Part shown: positions 47,323-55,519 of the stretch, one piece after another | Layout of the letters: each line of letters begins with the position of its first letter | Position numbering within the stretch: the first letter of the stretch is position 1 | Source: Streptomyces sp. 6-11-2 | GTDB lineage: Bacteria; Actinomycetota; Actinomycetes; Streptomycetales; Streptomycetaceae | Assembly (NCBI RefSeq): GCF_006540305.1 | Contig: NZ_BJOR01000001.1 | Coordinates: forward strand, 1,178,001-1,242,000 | Direction: 5' to 3' | Length of the DNA stretch: 64,000 nucleotides | The notes under the pieces: model-generated | What the model was told of the DNA's origin: nothing | What the model saw: only the letters and a program-made list of their open reading frames with translations | Databases searched by the model: none | Position numbers and translations under genes: made by a program

Positions 47323-47543
47323 CACGGTCTACGCCAGTAGACACTCACCACTGCCACAAGGCCGAATCGTTTCGTGAAGACGACTTCACACGTGCTCCGT
47401 CCCGCCCGCACCAGAGGTGAGATCAGGGTCCTGTGTGAGCCACCGCTCCCGGCAGGAGCGGCCATGGCGGCAGGACACCACTTCCCTGAAGGCGCCGTGG
47501 TGAGCCGGGCCGGCAGGTGTTCGACGGTCAACGGGGGAACTCG

Positions 47544-49454
47544 GTGCGTTTTCAGTTGCTCGGTCCGCTCAGCATCACCGACGGGCGTGACGTGGTCGTT
47601 CTTCCGCCGTCCAAACCGACGTCGCTGCTGGCGGCGCTGCTGGTCCGCCCCGGCGAGGTGGTCCCGACGGATCGTCTCCGGCAGGCCGTCTGGGGGGAGG
47701 CGCAGCCGGCGACGGCGAAAGCGGCCCTGCAGAGTTGCGTCCTGCGGTTGCGCCGCCTCTTCGCGAAGTACGACATAGAGGAGCAGTCGGTGGTCGCGGT
47801 CGCCGGGGGCTACCGCCTCCCGGCCGACGGCGACACCCTGGACCTGCTGCACTTCCGCAGCCTGGTGTCCAGGGCGGCCGGGGCCGGAGAGTCCGAACTC
47901 CCCTTGCTGCGCACGGCACTCGGCCTGTGGCGGGGACCGCTTCTCGCCAATGTCCCCTCCGCACTCATACACCGCGACGAGGTGCCCCGGCTGGTCGAGG
48001 AGCGCCTGCGCGTCCTGGAACGTGTCTGCGAGATCCAACTGGCCCGGGGACGATGCCGCGAGGTCCTGGTGGACCTCTGGGAGGCCACCCGGACCCACCC
48101 CGAGCACGAGGGATTCGCCGCCCAGTTGATGCGGGCGCTCTACCGGGTGGGACGGCAGATCGAGGCGCTGGCCGAATACCGGAGGATCAGGACGCATCTC
48201 CGGGACGAACTCGGCGTCGACCCGGGCGCGGAACTGCAGAGCCTGGAACTGGCCATCCTGCGCGGCGCCGAACCCCGTGACCCGGCCTTCGAGGCCACGC
48301 CGCTCACACTGACGCCGCACGGGGCACCCGCGGCGGGCGACGCCACGGCCGACGACCCCGCGGTGCAGCACGGGCGCACCGCTGCGGCCGGACCCGTCCC
48401 GCCCGGCGGCCACCTGTCCCCGGGTCCGGCCGACCCGCCCGGGCCCCGGCTGCCCCACGTCCCCGGCTTCACCGGGCGCACCGGTGAGACCGCCCACCTG
48501 GTGAGCCACCTGAGCGGCGGCGGCCGAAGCGCCGGTCGGGCGGACGCCGCCCCGGTGATCGCGGTGATCTCCGGAGGCCCCGGCATGGGCAAGACCGCGC
48601 TGGCCCTGCACGCCGCGCAGTTGGTGGCGGACCGGTACCCCGCGGGCGGCGTACTGCTGCGGCTGACCGGACCCGACGGTAGGCCACGGCCCGCCGACGA
48701 GGCGGCCGCCGAACTGCGCTCCCTGCTCCCCGCCGGCGCTTCCCGCGGATCGTGCCTGGTGATACTCGACGATGTCGTGCACCCGGACCAGGCACGCGGG
48801 CTGCTCGACGTGAGCGGCTGCGGCGCCGTCGTCGTCACCAGCCGTCTGGGACTGGCCGCCCTGGTCGCCACGCACGGCCCGGCGGTACTGCAGCTCGGCG
48901 CCCTGTCGCCGCAGGAGTCCCACGCGCTCCTCACCGCCGTCCTGGGTCATGAACGGGTGGCGGCCGAGGCCACGGCCGCACGAACCCTCACGGACACGTG
49001 CGGGCATGTCCCGCTGGCCCTGCGGATCGTCGCGGCCCGGCTGCTGACCCGGCCAAAGCTGCGCCTGGCGGACTACGCCGCCTGGGTGCGGCGGGACCTG
49101 CCCGCCCGGCTGGCCCTGCCCGACGACCCCCGGATGTCCGTTCCCCTGGCCCTCGACGGGGCCCTGGACCGGCTGCCCGCCCCGCTGGCCGACGCACACC
49201 TGCGCCTGGCACGACTGAACGGGCAGATCACCGGGCCGGCCGCGGCCGCCGCCCTCTCCGTCCCCGAGACACACGCCGAGGAACTGCTTGAGCGACTCCT
49301 CGACACCGGGCTCCTCGACGAGGAGCAGCCGGGGACGCTCCGGATGAACTCCCTGTTCCGCGCCCACGCGCTGCACAGGGCCGCCCGGACCGGCGACATC
49401 CCGCAGACCGTCGGCTCCCCGGCCCGCCGCGCGCTTCCGTCCGGAGCCACCTGA
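47544..49454 (+). CDS. SARP-family pathway activator with NB-ARC-type ATPase domain
   Basis: 636-aa AfsR/SARP regulator. OmpR-type winged helix (residues 1-92, RFQLLGPLSI then AKAALQSCVLRLRRLFAKY), bacterial transcriptional activation domain (about 98-240, DELGVDPGAELQSLELAILR at its end), a Pro/Gly linker, and an ATPase domain with P-loop GGPGMGKT (344-351), VILDD Walker B and GHVPLALRIVAARL. It is shorter than AfsR and lacks TPR repeats. GTG 47544 follows GGGGA; an in-frame start at 47517 lacks a site. Presumed positive regulator of the RiPP genes downstream. Confidence 0.9.
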   Translation: MRFQLLGPLSITDGRDVVVLPPSKPTSLLAALLVRPGEVVPTDRLRQAVWGEAQPATAKAALQSCVLRLRRLFAKYDIEEQSVVAVAGGYRLPADGDTLDLLHFRSLVSRAAGAGESELPLLRTALGLWRGPLLANVPSALIHRDEVPRLVEERLRVLERVCEIQLARGRCREVLVDLWEATRTHPEHEGFAAQLMRALYRVGRQIEALAEYRRIRTHLRDELGVDPGAELQSLELAILRGAEPRDPAFEATPLTLTPHGAPAAGDATADDPAVQHGRTAAAGPVPPGGHLSPGPADPPGPRLPHVPGFTGRTGETAHLVSHLSGGGRSAGRADAAPVIAVISGGPGMGKTALALHAAQLVADRYPAGGVLLRLTGPDGRPRPADEAAAELRSLLPAGASRGSCLVILDDVVHPDQARGLLDVSGCGAVVVTSRLGLAALVATHGPAVLQLGALSPQESHALLTAVLGHERVAAEATAARTLTDTCGHVPLALRIVAARLLTRPKLRLADYAAWVRRDLPARLALPDDPRMSVPLALDGALDRLPAPLADAHLRLARLNGQITGPAAAAALSVPETHAEELLERLLDTGLLDEEQPGTLRMNSLFRAHALHRAARTGDIPQTVGSPARRALPSGAT

Positions 49455-49580
49455 CGGCCCCGGCGCCACCGCGCGGAACGCGGCCCGGCTCAGCCGGCCC
49501 ACACCACGAACGCCTCGCCCTTTCCCATCCGTTCAGACCAGAGCGGCCGACAGGCCCCGACCCGGAGGTGCGATCCCCGC

Positions 49581-51839
49581 ATGCCCACGACGCCGTACGA
49601 GGAGACCGCGCACACACGGCCCAGGGTGCGCCGCGACGTGCTGTTCACCGAGACACCGGGCGGCGTGATCTTCCACAACGCCGATGGTGGTTTCCAGCTC
49701 AGCTCCCCGTCCGCCTACCGGTTCGCCACCCTCCTCGTCCCGCACCTGGACGGGAGCCGGACCGTGGCGGAGATCTGCGCCGGCTTCAAGGACCCGCAGA
49801 AGGCGATGGTGGGCGGCCTGGTCAAGGCGCTCTACGCGCGCGGATTCGCCCGGCCCGTGCCGGACCCCACCGAGGAGAGACCGGGCGCGTCCGTGGAGCC
49901 GGCGGTCGCCGCCCGCTTCGGGCAGCAGATCGCCTACATCGACCACTACGCCGACGACGCCGGGAGTAGATTCGCCGCGTTCCGCGGCACCCGCGTCGCC
50001 GTGCTCGGCGACGGCCCGGTCGCCCGTTGGTGCGCGCTCTCCTTGATCCGCAACGGCTGCGCCTTCGTCGGTGTGGAGGCCGCACTGGCCGAAAATCCCG
50101 CCACCGCGGCCGAGTTCGGCTCGCTCCGGACCGAGGCGGCGGAGCTCACCGCTCAGGGCAGCCCGGCCGAGGTGGCGGTGCTGCCCGACGCCGGGTCCGG
50201 CGCGGCGGGCGGCTGGAACGCGTACGAGGGGTACGACGTGGTGGTCGCCGCCTGCGGCCGCGACGCGTTCCGGACCGCGATCGCCCTGCTCGGCGAGGGC
50301 GTTCCGGACGGCCGCCTCCTGCTCCCCGCCTGGACCTTCGGCGGCCGGGCGGTGGTCGGACCGGTCGGCGCCCCGGACTCCGCCGGGTGCCTGGCCTGCG
50401 CGGCGCTGCGGCTCGGCGCGACGGGGGACGCAGCGGTCGCGGCCAACCTCTGGAGTGGCCTGGCGCTGGGGGGCACTCCCGGACCCGGGCCGCGCGGTCC
50501 GCTCGCCGCGATGCTCGGCAACCTGCTCGGCTACGAAGTATTCCGGCTGGTCACCAAGGCACTGCCGGCCGAGACCCGGGGACAGGTGCTGCTCCAGGAC
50601 ATGGCTTCCTTCGACGTCCTGGCGGAACGGCTGCTGCCCCATCCGCGCTGCCCGTTCTGCCCGGGCCGGCCCGGCTCTCCCGAGCCCGTCGACCTGACCG
50701 CGGCCCCCGAGCGGCCCGCCTTCCAGCCGGTCGTCGCCGCCGCCCCGGACGACGGCGCGGCCGAGGGGCCGCTCGCCGAGCTCGACCGCCGCTCGCTCGC
50801 GGTCCGACCGTCCGTCGGTGTCTTCACCCGGTACGCGGACGAACCGGTCACCCAGACCCCGCTGAAGGTCGGCGCCGTGGAGATCGGTCTGGGCGCGGCC
50901 GGAACCCGGACCGTCGCCGCGTTCGACGTCCATCACACCGCGGGCGCCCGCCTGCGGGCCCTCAACGCGGCCGCCGAGGTCTACGCCGAGCACGTGGTGC
51001 CCACCTTCCCCGCCCCGACCGGTACTTCCGGCTCGGGCCACCCGGACGCGCTGCCGAAGGTGGACCCGGACGCGCTGACCACGGCCACCGGCGCCGGGGG
51101 CGATCCGGTCGCCTCCTGGGCCCTTGCCACGTCGCTGCTGACCAAGGAGCAGACACTGGTGCCGGCCGGCGCCGTGCGGCCCTTCGGGCCGGACAACCAG
51201 GACCGTCGGTTCGAGCCGTCCCGCGCCGGGGCCGGAGCGGGCGACGGCCTCCCGGAGGCCGCAGCGGCCGGCCTGCTGTCCGCGCTCGCCCACGACGCGC
51301 TCCAGCGGTCCGTGCGAGGGACCGGGCGCACCGCGATGATCTCCCCGGCCGAGTTCGCCGAGGACCCCGAGGCGACCTTCCTGCTGCGTTCCGCCGGGCA
51401 TCTGGAACTGGACGTCGAAGTCCTCGACCTCGGGGAGGCGGACCGCACCGGGGTGTCCGTCGTGCTGGCCAGGACCCGTCCGACGGAGTCGGACGAGCCG
51501 TGCCGCTGGGCCACCGGCGCCGCTCTGGAGCGGGCCGCCGCGGCCACCGACGCCCTGCGTGACCTGCTCGGCACGGTCCAGCTCGCCGCGGAGGGGGTAC
51601 TGGGCACGTCCGACACCGGTGACCCGCTGCTGGCCGACCTCGACGCGGCCCTGATACCGGTCACGGCACAGGACGACGCCACCGACCGGTCCGCGGTGAC
51701 CTGGACGGACGTCCTGGAGCGCCTGGCCGCCGCCGGACGTGACGCCCTCGTCGTGCCCACGCACGCGGCCGACCTGCCCGCCGCCGGCATCCACACCGTC
51801 CGGGTCCTGCTCACCAAGGCGGCCGGCGATGACCGTTGA
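49581..51839 (+). CDS. TOMM leader-binding F-protein (RRE plus ThiF-like domain)
   Basis: 752-aa protein that holds the precursor leader and activates the YcaO partner. Residues 1-95 form a winged-helix RiPP recognition element (PRVRRDVLFTETPGGVIFHN onward). Residues ~130-365 are a ThiF/E1-like fold with a zinc tetrad CLAC (270-273) and CPFC (357-360). The rest, ~420-752, looks like a degenerate YcaO-type fold (GARLRALNAAAEVYAEHV; GDGLPEAAAAGLLSALAHDA) without the acidic ATP-binding residues; that reading is mine and uncertain. Overlaps the YcaO start by 11 bases, so the two are translated together. GGAGG precedes the ATG. Confidence 0.85.
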   Translation: MPTTPYEETAHTRPRVRRDVLFTETPGGVIFHNADGGFQLSSPSAYRFATLLVPHLDGSRTVAEICAGFKDPQKAMVGGLVKALYARGFARPVPDPTEERPGASVEPAVAARFGQQIAYIDHYADDAGSRFAAFRGTRVAVLGDGPVARWCALSLIRNGCAFVGVEAALAENPATAAEFGSLRTEAAELTAQGSPAEVAVLPDAGSGAAGGWNAYEGYDVVVAACGRDAFRTAIALLGEGVPDGRLLLPAWTFGGRAVVGPVGAPDSAGCLACAALRLGATGDAAVAANLWSGLALGGTPGPGPRGPLAAMLGNLLGYEVFRLVTKALPAETRGQVLLQDMASFDVLAERLLPHPRCPFCPGRPGSPEPVDLTAAPERPAFQPVVAAAPDDGAAEGPLAELDRRSLAVRPSVGVFTRYADEPVTQTPLKVGAVEIGLGAAGTRTVAAFDVHHTAGARLRALNAAAEVYAEHVVPTFPAPTGTSGSGHPDALPKVDPDALTTATGAGGDPVASWALATSLLTKEQTLVPAGAVRPFGPDNQDRRFEPSRAGAGAGDGLPEAAAAGLLSALAHDALQRSVRGTGRTAMISPAEFAEDPEATFLLRSAGHLELDVEVLDLGEADRTGVSVVLARTRPTESDEPCRWATGAALERAAAATDALRDLLGTVQLAAEGVLGTSDTGDPLLADLDAALIPVTAQDDATDRSAVTWTDVLERLAAAGRDALVVPTHAADLPAAGIHTVRVLLTKAAGDDR

Positions 51840-53781
51840 CCTCGCGGAGGCCACCGTCGACGGGATCGAGGAGCCGCGGAGCGGGGCGTGCCGTCTCTTC
51901 GCGGAGGAACTCCGCGAAGCCCTGAGGGAGTTGCTGTCCCAGCCGGGCCACCAGGAGCCCGGGATCGAGGTCTCCGCGCTCGGTGTGCGGGACGCCTTCG
52001 CCGCCCCCGCCCCCGTCGGCGCCTCACGCGCCGCGCTCCCCGTGCACCTGTACGGCCGGCAGGTGCTGGTCGGCCCCTGGCCCGCCGAGGGGCGGGCCGG
52101 CTGCGGCGACTGTCTGCGGCGCCGCTGGCAGGGGGTGCGCTCCGTCGGCCTGCGGGAGGGCATCGAGCTGCGCGGCGACACCCGGGAGGCGGGCCCCTGG
52201 CCCTACCGGGGGCCGTTCGCCGCGCAGGCCGTCGCCGCGCTGATCGCCCGGCTCGGCGCCGCCCCCAGGGACGACCGGCGGCCGTTCCCCGACGTATGGC
52301 TGGTGGACCTGGAGAAACTGACGGTCCGTCACTATCCGCTGGTACCCGAGCCGGACTGCCCCGGCTGCGGCACACCGGAGCCGGTGACCGCCGAGTCGGC
52401 CGTTCTCATCCTGCGGCCCGCGCCCAAGTACCGGCCGGGCGTCAGCAGGGTCCGGCCGGTGGACGCGTACGGCCTCCAGGTGGACGCGTTCGCCAACCCG
52501 CACTGGGGCGCCGTCGGGCCGTCGGTGGTGTGCGACGTCACCTCGCCGACCACCTCGGCCACCGTGGGCTGCTTCTCCAGTCGCTCCGGCGACTATCTGC
52601 GGGAGACGTTCTGGGGCGGTCACGCCGACACGTACCACGCCAGCACCCGGATCGGTGTTCTGGAAGGCCTGGAGCGCTTCGCCGGGATGCGCGCCCGGGG
52701 CCGCGCCCTCACCCTGACCGCCTCCCTGGACGATCTCGGGCCGGCCGCCGTCGACCCGCGCGAGACCGGCCTGTACACGGACGAATTCCACCGGGCCAAC
52801 CCCTGGGTGCCGCCGTTCACTTCGAACCGCCCGATCCTCTGGGTGTGGGGCTGGTCGCTGCGGGACGCGCGCCCCCGCCCCGTCCCGGAGATCCTCGCCT
52901 TCTACCACAAGCCCGGGACCGAGCACCGGTTCGTCCAGGAGAGCTCCAACGGCTGTGCCTCCGGGGGGAGTCTGGAGGAGGCCGTGCTCAGCGGCCTGAT
53001 GGAGGTCCTGGAACGGGACGCCTTCCTGCTCGCCTGGCACGGGATGCAGCCGCTGCCCGAGATCGACCCGGCGACCAGCGCCGACCCGCGCACCCGGTTC
53101 ATGGTGGACCGGATGGCCATGTACGGGTACCGGGCCAGGTTCTTCGACACCCGGATCACCTTCCCGGTCCCCGTGGTCACCGCGGTCGCCGAGCGGTTCG
53201 ACGGCGGCCTCGCCCGGATGTGTTTCGGGGCCGGAGCCGCCCTCGACCCCGAGGCCGCTCTCGCCGCGGCCCTGTGCGAGATCGCCACCGACTCGGTGCA
53301 GCTCCTCCAGCGGTTCCGGCGCGACGAGGCCGGGTACCGTGCCATGTCCGAGGACTTCGAGAAGATCACCAGCCTGCACGACCATCCGCTGGTCTACGCG
53401 GTGCCGGAGATGGGCCGCCACGCCGACTTCCTGCTCCGCCCGGCCTCGCCCCCCGAACCACGGAGCGTGGCCGCCCTGCGCTGGACCCGCGCCGACGGTT
53501 CCGGTCCGGACGTACGAGACGATCTGCTCGCCGCGGTGGACGCCGTGACGTCCGCCGGATTCGACGTGGTCGTCGTCGACCAGACCACGCCCGAGCAGCG
53601 CGCTCTCGGTCTGCACACCGTGAAGGTGCTGGTGCCCGGCCTCCTCCCGCTCGACTTCGGCTGGACGCGGCAGCGCGCCCGGCACATGCCCCGGATGCGC
53701 ACCGCGCTGCGCGAGGCGGGCCTGCGGCCGGACGACCTCACCGCGGCCGATCTCCATCCCGGCCCGCACCCGTTCCCATGA
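51829..53781 (+). CDS. YcaO cyclodehydratase (SagD family), first copy
   Basis: 650-aa enzyme that uses ATP to turn Cys, Ser or Thr into azolines. The N-terminal ~180 residues form a ThiF-like part with two zinc pairs, CGDC (92-95) and CPGC (177-180). The YcaO domain follows: VLEGLERFAG, SSNGCASGGSLEEAVLSGLM with EVLERDAF (ATP and Mg site), and ALDPEAALAAALCEIATDSV. It ends ...HPGPHPFP, the Pro-rich C-terminal tail typical of cyclodehydratase-type YcaO proteins. ATG 51829 lies inside the F-protein gene; the frame is open further back but the conserved start is here. Confidence 0.92.
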   Translation: MTVDLAEATVDGIEEPRSGACRLFAEELREALRELLSQPGHQEPGIEVSALGVRDAFAAPAPVGASRAALPVHLYGRQVLVGPWPAEGRAGCGDCLRRRWQGVRSVGLREGIELRGDTREAGPWPYRGPFAAQAVAALIARLGAAPRDDRRPFPDVWLVDLEKLTVRHYPLVPEPDCPGCGTPEPVTAESAVLILRPAPKYRPGVSRVRPVDAYGLQVDAFANPHWGAVGPSVVCDVTSPTTSATVGCFSSRSGDYLRETFWGGHADTYHASTRIGVLEGLERFAGMRARGRALTLTASLDDLGPAAVDPRETGLYTDEFHRANPWVPPFTSNRPILWVWGWSLRDARPRPVPEILAFYHKPGTEHRFVQESSNGCASGGSLEEAVLSGLMEVLERDAFLLAWHGMQPLPEIDPATSADPRTRFMVDRMAMYGYRARFFDTRITFPVPVVTAVAERFDGGLARMCFGAGAALDPEAALAAALCEIATDSVQLLQRFRRDEAGYRAMSEDFEKITSLHDHPLVYAVPEMGRHADFLLRPASPPEPRSVAALRWTRADGSGPDVRDDLLAAVDAVTSAGFDVVVVDQTTPEQRALGLHTVKVLVPGLLPLDFGWTRQRARHMPRMRTALREAGLRPDDLTAADLHPGPHPFP

Positions 53782-53863
53782 CCGGCCGTCCGTCCCCGGC
53801 GCGAGTGCGCCGAAGAACCGAGCAGAGCCCAGGAAACAGAGGAACCGAGGAAAGGGGGATCCC

Positions 53864-55501
53864 ATGGGGTACGCCCATGAGTACGCGCACGCCATCCTGC
53901 ACCGCGGCCGCGTCCCGATGGAACCCACCGACCATGTCGTGCACTGGGCCGACGGCCCGCGCAAGGGCAAGTACTACCCGACCGCCGAGGCATTCGCCCT
54001 GCCCGGCACCGAGGACCTCGCGGACGCGCCGATCGCGCCGGGCCTGCTGCCCGGCGCCGCCGAGGACCAGGAAGCCGATGGCTCGGCGGGGTTCAGTCTC
54101 CCGCTGCTGTCGGCGATGCTCAAGGACTCCTACGGGCTGACCGGGCGCCGCCTCGGCATCCAGGCCAACACCGACTTGGCCGGGCTGCCGTTCTACACCC
54201 ACGCGAACTGGTCGCGCGGCACCGCGGGCGGCGGCGGGCTCTACCCGGTGAGCATCCACTGGGCATCCGGCCCCTCCGGCCCCCTCACCCCGGGTCTCCA
54301 CTACTACGACATCCACCGGCACGCCCTGCAGCGGCTGCTGGCCGGCGACGTCACGGACCGGGTCCGCGACGCGCTCGGCCCGGACACGCCCGAAGAGGCC
54401 CTCGACACCGACCAGTACCTGATCCTCGGCGTCAAGTACTGGCAGAACTCCTTCAAGTACAACAGCTTCTCGTTCCATGTGGTGTCCACCGACCTCGGCA
54501 CTCTGGTGCAGACCTGGCGGATCTGGGCCGCCGCCCATGGCCTGCGGCTCGCCCCGGTGCTCTGGTTCGACGAACCCCGGCTGAACGAACTGCTCGGCAC
54601 GGCGGGCGAGGAGGAGACCGTGTTCGCCGTCGTGCCGCTGCACTGGGACGGCCCGGCGCCCCGCCGGGACGCCGCCGCCGGCCGGGATGCCCCGCGCACG
54701 GACCCGCGCCACCGGCCCGCCGTCCGGCACCGGGACGTCGAACGCTCGCGCACCCTGCTGGACTTCGACGCGCTGCGCGACATGCACACCGCGACTCTGG
54801 AGTGCGCCGCCGACCGGCCCGCCCCCGGCGCGCTGGCCGCCGCCGCGGCCCTTCCCGACGACGCGGACGGCGTCCGCGTGGCCCTGCCCGAGCCGGCCTT
54901 CCCGGACACCGGCGTCCGCCGGGCCCTGCGCGAGCGCCGCTCCAGCTTCGGCAGGTTCGACGCCCGGCGCCGGGTCGGCGGCGGCCATCTCTCGGCGGTC
55001 CTGGCGGCCTGCGCCGAGACCCGGCTGGCCGGGGACACCGATCCGTCCGGCGCGGTCCGGCTCGCCAGGCTCTACGCCTTCGTCAACCACGTGGAGGGCG
55101 TGGAGCAGGGGGCGTACGCATACGACCCCGACCGCGGCACCCTGCGTCAGGTCGTCCCCGGCCCGCAGGGATCGTTCCTCCAGGAGAACTACTTCCTGGC
55201 CAACTACAACCTGGAGCAGGCCGGCGCGGTCCTGGTGCCCACCGTGCGGACCACCGCCGTGCTGGACGCCCTCGGCGACCGCGGCTACCGGCTCGCCGTC
55301 GGCACCGCCGGAGCCGTCGCGCAGAGCTTCTACCTCGCGGCCTCCGCCCTGGGGCTCGGCGCCGGTGTGGCGCTGGGCTTCGACAACGTCTCGTTCGTCG
55401 AGCGGCTCGGGCTGGCGGAAGGCGACGAGGCCCCGCTGCTCGTCATGGCCCTCGGTCACGAACGGCCCGAGCCCGCCGACTTCCGCCACGAGATCGCCTG
55501 A
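53864..55501 (+). CDS. SagB-type azoline dehydrogenase, tandem-domain form
   Basis: 545-aa FMN-dependent nitroreductase-fold enzyme that oxidises azolines to azoles. It has two nitroreductase-like halves: residues ~1-270 with GTAGGGGLYPVSIHW, GLHYYDIHRHALQRLL and the Lys-Tyr pairs of GVKYWQNSFKYNSFSFH (K191/Y192, K198/Y199), and ~300-545 with RERRSSFGRFDARRRV and AQSFYLAASALGLGAGVALG. SagB enzymes need a Lys-Tyr pair; only the first half shows one. The second half may be structural. ATG 53864 follows GAGGAAAGGGGG. Second-stage enzyme after the YcaO proteins. Confidence 0.88.
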   Translation: MGYAHEYAHAILHRGRVPMEPTDHVVHWADGPRKGKYYPTAEAFALPGTEDLADAPIAPGLLPGAAEDQEADGSAGFSLPLLSAMLKDSYGLTGRRLGIQANTDLAGLPFYTHANWSRGTAGGGGLYPVSIHWASGPSGPLTPGLHYYDIHRHALQRLLAGDVTDRVRDALGPDTPEEALDTDQYLILGVKYWQNSFKYNSFSFHVVSTDLGTLVQTWRIWAAAHGLRLAPVLWFDEPRLNELLGTAGEEETVFAVVPLHWDGPAPRRDAAAGRDAPRTDPRHRPAVRHRDVERSRTLLDFDALRDMHTATLECAADRPAPGALAAAAALPDDADGVRVALPEPAFPDTGVRRALRERRSSFGRFDARRRVGGGHLSAVLAACAETRLAGDTDPSGAVRLARLYAFVNHVEGVEQGAYAYDPDRGTLRQVVPGPQGSFLQENYFLANYNLEQAGAVLVPTVRTTAVLDALGDRGYRLAVGTAGAVAQSFYLAASALGLGAGVALGFDNVSFVERLGLAEGDEAPLLVMALGHERPEPADFRHEIA

Positions 55502-55519
55502 CCGCCGCAGAGGATTCCC

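Larger units (their letters stand above)
46997..47543. promoter_or_regulatory. Spacer between precursor and SARP genes
   Basis: 547 bases without a gene. It begins with a long hairpin (47018-47063), and its centre is markedly A/T-richer than the cluster (about 47225-47400), where the SARP-type direct repeats and the promoter for the regulator should lie. Confidence 0.6.
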
